A DNA stretch of 64,000 nucleotides. Origin: Aquilaria yunnanensis (Eukaryota; Streptophyta; Magnoliopsida; Malvales; Thymelaeaceae). A program made the position numbers and the translations under genes. Positions 57,343 to 64,000 of the stretch are shown piece after piece. Positions within the stretch are counted from its first letter, which is position 1, and the number at the start of each line of letters is the position of its first letter. Location of the stretch: NCBI GenBank assembly GCA_039654915.1, contig CM077597.1:27378001-27442000 (forward strand). The letters are read 5' to 3'. The notes beneath the pieces were generated by a model. The model was not told the DNA's origin. It saw nothing but the letters and a program-made list of their open reading frames with translations, and searched no databases.

Positions 57343-58622
57343 TGATAAGCTTATATTTATTATATTTATTTATCTCATATTTAGTATATTTTAATATGTT
57401 TTGAACCTTAAAGATATATTTTGAGTATATTTTGTAGCTTCAAGCATATTTGAACTCAATTGATTAAGAGTTGATTTAATTTGCCATTTTACAATTTTTA
57501 ATTTGATTGTGTTCTTTCAGGATTTTGACAGATTGGTAATGTTCCGGTAGAAAACTCATATCTTGGGCTACAGAGATCGGAATAAAGTGATTCTTGATTC
57601 ATTGGAAAGCTAACATCTGGAGCTACAAATTACATTCAGACCATGAAATCCAGTTTGCAAGTTAATGGTCAAATTCAGCTTTATAATTGCAATTTGCGAG
57701 TCATCGCTGGTTTAGAAGCAATTGTGGTATTTTGGGCATATCTTTGACTGTAGATGTCTGTTTAGGTGATTTACGTGTCATTCTGAAGCTAAGAAAGAGC
57801 TATGCAACTTTCATACTTTCAATTTTGATAAATAATGACTTTATCAAGATCAAATCTCAGCTTGAAATTACTACTGCTGTTCTGGAGCACTGGTTGGCTA
57901 AAAACTTTAACACCTTCTAGTTAATTTGAATATTTTTCTTTGTTTGGGGTACTTTTGTAACAATATAGCAAGTTTAGGGATTTTTATGGATTTAACCATA
58001 TTTGGTTAATTTTATAAAAGGGGACCAAGGGCTGCATGAGCCTCCCTATATGGCTGGTGGCTGCCGGCACACCTCTCCTTCCCCAACTCTTTCTGTGTTC
58101 TTGTCTTGTTTGTTTTCTTTTTTTTACTGGCCTTTTTATTCTTCATTTTTAATGCAATTATTAAATTAAATCAAAGCGCTTGTCGTAGGTTGTTTAGCAT
58201 TTAAGGTTAATTAGATCTCTTATTTTCTGATTAACTACAATTAAGGAGAGGTAGGAAGATAGCTCTAACGATAAATATTCAAAGTTTTGATTAATCTATC
58301 TATGAATCGATGATGAATTGTAGGAATTCGGTGGTAGATGTTGGTTGATGCCAAGATTTCAATTCTTGATTGTTTTGTTGCTTTCTTACGTGATAGGTTT
58401 CTTAATTTTTGTTCTCTGATCATTTTTTTTATTTTATCTCTTTTTTTTTATTGCAAACAATCCCCCGCCCCCAATCTTTTATTTTAATTTTCTATCAGGA
58501 AGCTTTCAGATAAAGAATTTTTCTTGGGATTTGACCTGGTTTCCACTGCTATACTACAAATTTATTTATTTTGAATTGTTAGTAATACCAAAATTTTTTT
58601 TTGCGGTTTCGACGACCAACCA
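57343..58622 (+). repeat. LTR 2 of tandem derivative (1280 bp, internally deleted)
   Basis: TGATAAGCTT to GACGACCAACCA. Shorter than the others by about 300 bases: sequence present at 55287-55618 in LTR 1 is missing after TTATTCTTC at 58143. TATAAAAG at 58013-58020. Confidence 0.88.
58013..58020 (+). promoter_or_regulatory. TATA box of LTR 2
   Basis: TATAAAAG at the same relative position as in LTR 1, upstream of the deleted segment. Confidence 0.55.
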
Positions 58623-59884
58623 AAAATTTGGTGTTGTTGCCGGGAAGATTTTTTCTTCTGTTAAAGTTTCCTATTTCTTATCTTTTTTTTCTGGTTTTAT
58701 TTTTTAAGTTTTTTTTCATTCTCATAATTGGTTTTGTTGGTCAGCAATACGTTTTCAGGCCAAAAGAGAAGAGAAACATCGGGGCAGCAAGCTAAAGTCT
58801 AGTTCTAGGCTGCAAATCACCACGAAAACAATCTTCAGGGCAGTACCTTTTCTTTTCCCCATCCATGTTTTTATTGTGAATATTGAGGACAATGTTCAAT
58901 TTAAGTGTGGGGGAGTGGGTAGCTTGGGCCCTAATTTTCTTAGTTTTCAAAATTTTTGAATTAAATTTTTTTGATTCATACTTTTGAGCATTGTTATGAA
59001 TTGTTAGATGATTTCACCTTTTTGGTTTTTGAATGCTTAGCTTGAGTGTTGAGTTAGTAATTTATTAGTCTTTATGTAACCCTCAAATTTTAATTTTAAA
59101 TTATTTTTATAATTTTTTATCAAGCTAGTTGATGATTATCTTGAGAAACTGATTTTTTCATCAAATTTGGGTACTTAGTACATTGATTGAAACCTTGTGA
59201 GATTATTAGCTTATTAAGTTGAATATGTGGTTTGTTCAGTTGATGGATGATGTGAATCACTTGAGAAAAAAGAAAAATTATTTGACTTGTTGCATTCTGC
59301 TTAAAAATAAAAAAGTTGCTACTCCGCTGTTTTTGGGCATTGAAGTAGATTGGGGTCTTCTCCTAAGGTAAGAGTCGATCACTACTTGAAAAGGCACTAG
59401 GAACATGAGTATGGTCAAAGACCACTTTGGAGTTGTGTCAAGTTAGTAGCTTGGGTATTGTAGAGCCCCTATCATACACTCGCTAAATGGCGGAACACAT
59501 GAAAAAGACAAAATGAAAAAAAATCAAGTAACAATAAATAAATAAATAAATTCTTAGCTGATTTCTTATTTTCCATGGGTTTGTGGTAAGACCGGTTGTG
59601 CTTTTTGAGTTCTTATCTACTTGGTTTGTTCTCTTTACTTCGTACAAAAGTTTAATGTGTTTCTCAGATTTTCAATGGTGATTGTTACTAGCTTGAGAAG
59701 AAATCGTTTTCAAGAACTTATTTAGTTTTGAGTTGCTATTGCCGAGTAGATTGTGTATTTAATTCCTCTTGTTAAGTTTTTTAAGACCATTGGATGTGAA
59801 ATTATCTTACTCGGTTTAGCTCAAAAGTATGTTTCTATTATGAGTTTTGCCCGGGGATGAGCAAAAGCTAAGTGTGGGGGAATT
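58623..59884 (+). other. Internal region 2 of tandem derivative
   Basis: Collinear with internal region 1. The primer site at 58629-58647 is more decayed (TGGTGTTGTTGCCGGGAAG, two C-to-T type changes). Internal purine tract 58903-58918, terminal tract 59870-59884 (AAGTGTGGGGGAATT, intact). No coding sequence. Confidence 0.8.
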
Positions 59885-61491
59885 TGATAAGCTTATATTT
59901 ATTATATTTATTTCTTTCATATTTAGTATGTTTTAATATGTTTTGAACCTTAAAAATATATTTTGAGTATGTTTTGTAGCTTAGAGCATATCTGAACTAA
60001 ATTGATTAAGAGTGGATTTAGTTTGCCATTTTACAAGTTTTAATTTGGTTGTGTTCTTTCAGGATTTTAAAAGATTGGTGATATTCTGGTAGAAAACTCA
60101 TATCTTGAGCTACAGAGATCAGAATCAAGTGATTCTTGATTCATTGGATAGCTAATATCTGGAGCTACAAATCACATTTAGACTATGAAACCCAGTTTAC
60201 ACGTTAAGATGGTCAAATTCAGATTTAAAATCATGATTTGCAAGTCATCGCTGGTTTAGAAGCAGTTGCGGTATTTTGGGCATATCTTTGGCTGTGGATA
60301 TTCATTTTATGTGATTCAGGTGTCATTCTAAAGCTAAGAAACAGCTTTGCAACTTTCATGCTTTCAGTTTTGATAAGTAATGAATCTATCAAGGTCAAAT
60401 CTCAGATTGAAGTTACTACTGCTGTTCTGGAGCATTGGTTGGCTGACAACTTTAAAACCTTTTAGTTAGTTTAAATCTTTTTATTTGTTTGGGGTACTTT
60501 TGTAACAATATAGCAAGTTTAGGGAGTTTTGTGGATTTAACCATATTAGGTTAATTTTATAAAAGGGGACCAAGGGCTGCACGACCTCCCTCTCTGGCTG
60601 GTGGCTGTTGCCACACCTCTCATTCCCAAACTCTTTCTGTGTTCTTTTCTTGTTTGTTTTCTTTCTTTTTATTTGTCTTTTTATTCTTGGTTGAAGGAGA
60701 CTGAGACCCCGAATTCTTCAGCACTGTGAGATCAAAGTTGTTTTTATTCATCAATTAATATTTTGAGTATTAGATGTTCTTCTATGATTAATTTTATGAT
60801 TGTTTCATTTGCATGCTAGGAGGTATACTAGTTGTTATTCGAATTCAATCTATTACTGGGTTAGAAATCAAATCCGTAATTATTTGGTTTCTCTAATATG
60901 TGAAGCAACTAAGGTTTAATGATTTACTGCATCAGAAATCATTAGGTCTTAGGGAGAACATTCAAATAAATTACATGCAGCCGCTTATGTTTGTGTTATT
61001 TAGTTTCATCGATCTCTCTAATTTTTAATGTAATTGTTAAATTAAATCAAAGCGCTTGTTTTAGGTTGTTTAGCAGTTAGGGTTAATTAGATCGCTTGTT
61101 TTCTGATTAACTATGACTAAGGAAAGGTAGGAAGATAGCTCCAACGATGAATATTCAAAATCTTGATTGATCTATCTATGCATTAATGATCAGTTGTAGG
61201 AATTCGGTGGTGGATGTTAATTATTACCAAGGTTTGAATTCTTGATTATGTTCTTGGTTTCTTATGTGATAGGTTTCTTAATTTTTGTACTCTGATCATT
61301 TTTTTTATTTTGTCTTTTTTTTTATTGCAAACAATTCCTCCAATCTTTTATTTCAGATTTCCATCAGGAAGCTTTTAGATAAAAAATTTTCCTTGGGATT
61401 CGACTTGGTTTCCACTGCTATACTACAAATTTATTTATTCTGAGTTGTTAGTGATACTAGAATTATTTTTTGCGGTTTCGATGACCGACCA
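59885..61491 (+). repeat. LTR 3 of tandem derivative (1607 bp)
   Basis: TGATAAGCTT to GATGACCGACCA, followed by GGGAC. TATAAAAG at 60558-60565. Complete, without the LTR 2 deletion. Confidence 0.88.
60558..60565 (+). promoter_or_regulatory. TATA box of LTR 3
   Basis: TATAAAAG at the same relative position as in the other two LTRs. Confidence 0.55.
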
Positions 61492-61496
61492 GGGAC

Positions 61497-63325
61497 TCAG
61501 CCTAGATTTTTAGATTAGTGCCAAAATTGTCACTTTCCAAAATTTTGGCACTTGATTGGAGAAATTTTAAAAGTGCATGGTCCGGACATATAATTTTACG
61601 TCAACACCTAAATGGACACATTTCAAACTTTGGAGACTGGACTGTAAAATCTTTAAAACTTTGGGCAATTCATATGTGATTTTATGTTAGAGCTTAAACT
61701 ACCACTTTTGGCACTTTAAGGCTTCCACCCACTGAGCATAGGTTGGAACTACATTAGACTCGCCCAATGGACTAAGCCTTGGCTTGTTACCTAGACATCT
61801 TACTAGCAGCGCTACTCTTGAGATAAGGAGCAAATGATTCGATTGTTAGCTATGGTAGATACACGCTAAGGAAGATTCCCATGATCACGTGGTTGTTCAC
61901 ACAGAAGGAGTTTCCTTTAAGGTTATGGCATCATTGGGCTTATAAGAGGCCTTCAACAAGAGATGATGAGGTATGTTCTATCTCTTTGCTATATCTTTCA
62001 TCAAGCTTTCTCCTTTCTTGTGCCATTTACTAAGTTAATCATGGGAGGGTATTTGCACGCACGCAACTTAGGATTCTCTAACCTTGTCTTTGATCACAAA
62101 TGTACCACCAATGACATCGAACATCCCACTTAATAATTAAGATATTAACTATATTATCTCCCTTTTCACTACTATTCACTTGTCTTAGATATGGATCCAT
62201 ATCTTGGAGTATATTAGAATGGCAATTACAATTGAATTCTACGATCAAAAGTTTGAAGCAATCATTATATACTAGTTCATTAAAAAATTTATGAATATGA
62301 TTTATATAAAGCACTGCAAGTTATTTTAAATTGTTGTTATCTTACATATAATTGCGTGAAGACATAACATTAGTTAGTAGAAAAAGAACATTTTCGTTCT
62401 TTCTATTGATCCACCTGCTAGAAGGCTAAAGTCAGTCTACTTTGTTTATTTCGACAGCCAAGTTGCTAGTATTTCTTTATACTCTAGATCTGCAAGTCTT
62501 TCTTTATATTTAGTGATATGCAATTTGCGCGTATTGAAGTTGGCAATTTGGGATTGTTGCACACTAGGGAAAGAAAATTTTCTATTTAATAAGGGCAGTG
62601 TGTTCCCACATTGTTTAAATAAATAATGAAAGGCACGTGAGGCCTCCGATTGAAAATTCTACAAGTAAATTAAGAGAGAAGGGGATAATTATAATTAGGA
62701 GAACATTCGAACTTTCTTCCTAGTACCTAATCAACCAACAAAAATGCAAAATAACATATGGGATTTTACCATTCCCACCATACTAATTAACTCAAATGGG
62801 TTAGCTTAACTCGTTGTTCACCACCAAATTTGAGATGTTTTAACTTCATAGCACTCTCTACAAGAAATTAAGATATTTACTACGCAGGTCTTTGACAAAC
62901 AATTTCATAATGATATGTAATCATTGCAATAATGTAGAACCAATGCAAAAGTCAAGCCCTGGAAAACTATAACAATTAACTGGGCACCAACAATTGCAAT
63001 GAAAAAAATTTCTTTACAAAGGGTTACATCATCGTTGCGCCAATTTTTTTTGATCCAAAAAAGGGTCTAATGAAGTCGCAGATTTCTCCAACGATTTTAA
63101 TCATCATTGATTTCTAAATTACCAACATTTGCTCTAATGTTTCTCCCTCATTTTTACCCTCTACCACGTAGCAAGCCTCTCGAGCCTCTGCTGGATCGCT
63201 TCTCCATAGTCTTCCACATTGTACGTTTGTCTCTAGTGCGCTACCACCATTGTTTGCTGTACAGACATCAACGGATCACTCCCAATGCTGCTTCAGGTAA
63301 CCTTTTCTCCATTACTTCCAAATTT
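61497..63325. repeat. Block X2 unit B', part 2
   Basis: Matches unit B from about 14590: GGCTTCCACCCACTGAG (61720), AATTGCGTGAAG (62351), TTGTTCACCACCAAATTTG (62813) and a GC-rich island (about 63165-63300). CACTCTCTACAAGAAATTAAG at 62852 resembles a CACTA-type end. Confidence 0.7.
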
Positions 63326-64000
63326 TTGAATTCCTTGATTGTTTGTGGTTTTGATCTCTAATCTACACTGGTTGGTGATTTATGAGTTATTTTATTGATT
63401 AGCATGAATTATTGTGTTTATCATCTACTTTCCATGTAAAATGTAAATTGTGTTTGGGACTAGGTCTGTACTTTTGTATTAGAGCCTAAACTATCACTTT
63501 TCAAACTTTTGGAGAATTTTTTGGAAGTACATGGTCTAAATCTGTAATTTCACGTTGGTGCCTAGCTTGACACTTTTCAAACTTTGGAATGTTGACTGTG
63601 ATACTTGCAAAACACTGGGTACTAGATGTGTAATTTTATGTTTGCTAAAGCTGTCAATTTTGGCACTTTAGGGCTTTTGTCCTCTGGTTAAGAGGCCCAC
63701 TTTCGATAAGCTAGAACTACATTAGACTTGGTCTAGACACTCGGGCTTGACTTGTTGGCTGGACAGCCTGCTAGGGGCACTGCTCATGGCTAAGCTGCAA
63801 ATTGGTGGACTATTAGTTATGATAGGCACACACTAAGGGTGATCCCCAAGATCACTTAGTTAATCATGTAATGGGAAGAGTTTTCTCCATGATGCCTGCA
63901 ACTTAGGGCCCATAAGAGGCTTTTCACAATAGAGTATGAGGTACGCTCTATCTTCTATCTACATCTTCCACCAAGCTTTCCCCTCCCTCAAGTTATTTTT
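63326..64000. repeat. Block X2 unit C', cut by window edge
   Basis: Starts like unit C (CTAATCTACACTGGTTGGTG at 63357), with GGGCTTTTGTCCTCTGG and GGGCACTGCTCATGGCTAAG. It shows the empty site (GGCACACACTAAGGGTGATC, 63824) for the insertion at 16987. Continues beyond the window. Confidence 0.7.

Larger units (their letters stand above)
54501..61491 (+). mobile_element. Non-coding Athila derivative in tandem: LTR-internal-LTR-internal-LTR
   Basis: Three plus-oriented LTRs begin TGATAAG (54501, 57343, 59885) and end GACCAACCA or GACCGACCA (56073, 58622, 61491). Two internal regions of about 1.27 kb separate them, each with a primer site after the LTR and a purine tract before the next. GGGAC flanks the whole array (54496-54500 and 61492-61496). 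Internal regions keep only the leader and the 3' UTR seen in the Athila element at 40059. Gag and pol are missing. A single target duplication around three LTRs suggests unequal recombination after one insertion. Confidence 0.9.

Noticed and set aside
55982..58795. Frames ending KEKRNIGAAS in both internal regions
   Set aside because: They span the LTR border and primer site and are shared only because the DNA is duplicated. No Athila protein matches.
57687..60465. 75-77 codon frames in LTR 2 (57687-57920) and LTR 3 (60238-60465) with similar protein text
   Set aside because: Similarity follows from LTR homology. The corresponding part of LTR 1 is interrupted by stops and the start region differs, so coding is not supported.
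1..64000. CRISPR arrays, bacterial operons, phage or plasmid features
   Set aside because: No regularly spaced identical repeats, no prokaryotic gene layout, and eukaryotic introns and plant retroelements throughout.

Overview
The window is repeat-dense intergenic DNA from a flowering-plant-type nuclear genome. It consists of nested and decayed retrotransposons and small DNA transposons. I found no host housekeeping gene, tRNA, rRNA or CRISPR array. Three observations point to a plant: Ty3/gypsy elements of the Tat and Athila types (fused archaeal-type RNase H, FMDDF reverse transcriptase, tRNA-Asp primer site), a spliced antisense gene inside the Tat element, and long-LTR gypsy remnants. The species cannot be told from the sequence. 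All lineage names rest on motifs and element architecture that I read by eye.

Layout. 1-9209: a Tat-type element on the minus strand (5' LTR 8350-9209, gag, protease, RT, two RNase H domains, integrase). At its 3' end is a plus-strand, intron-containing antisense gene (2-2348). Its 3' LTR lies off the left edge. 9210-19440: block X1, which holds a gag/protease fragment and three divergent repeats of about 2 kb. X1 is interrupted by a 1.4-kb solo LTR (9623-11039, perfect TSD) and a 1.2-kb element rich in CCCGA-like motifs (16987-18171). 19440-20288: low-complexity and possible CACTA-like sequence. 20289-21249: solo LTR related to the Tat LTR. About 21900-37800: minus-strand remnants of a long-LTR gypsy family (gag, protease, RT and RNase H pieces plus two LTR-derived stretches). 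These are split by a 3.1-kb solo LTR (24987-28131, perfect TSD) and a LINE reverse-transcriptase fragment (about 33225-35310), and they contain a 326-bp tandem duplication. About 38580-64000: block X2, a second copy of X1. It is interrupted by a full-length Athila-type element on the minus strand (40059-49884, perfect TSD), a 462-bp Mutator-like MITE with a 9-bp TSD, a 1.2-kb inverted-repeat (fold-back) element, and a three-LTR tandem Athila derivative without coding sequence (54501-61491, perfect TSD).

How it works together. The Tat and Athila elements once encoded complete polyproteins (Gag, protease, RT-RNase H, integrase). Both now carry several in-frame stops and frameshifts, and the Athila integrase has also lost its catalytic glutamate, so neither looks autonomous. 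Exact target-site duplications around four insertions let much of the nesting order be reconstructed. X1 and X2, about 30 kb apart, are the oldest recognisable layer, and the LTR elements, solo LTRs and MITEs were inserted into them later. The most unusual items are the antisense spliced gene, the LTR-internal-LTR-internal-LTR array, and the duplicated block of tandem 2-kb units, which I could not assign to a known family with confidence.
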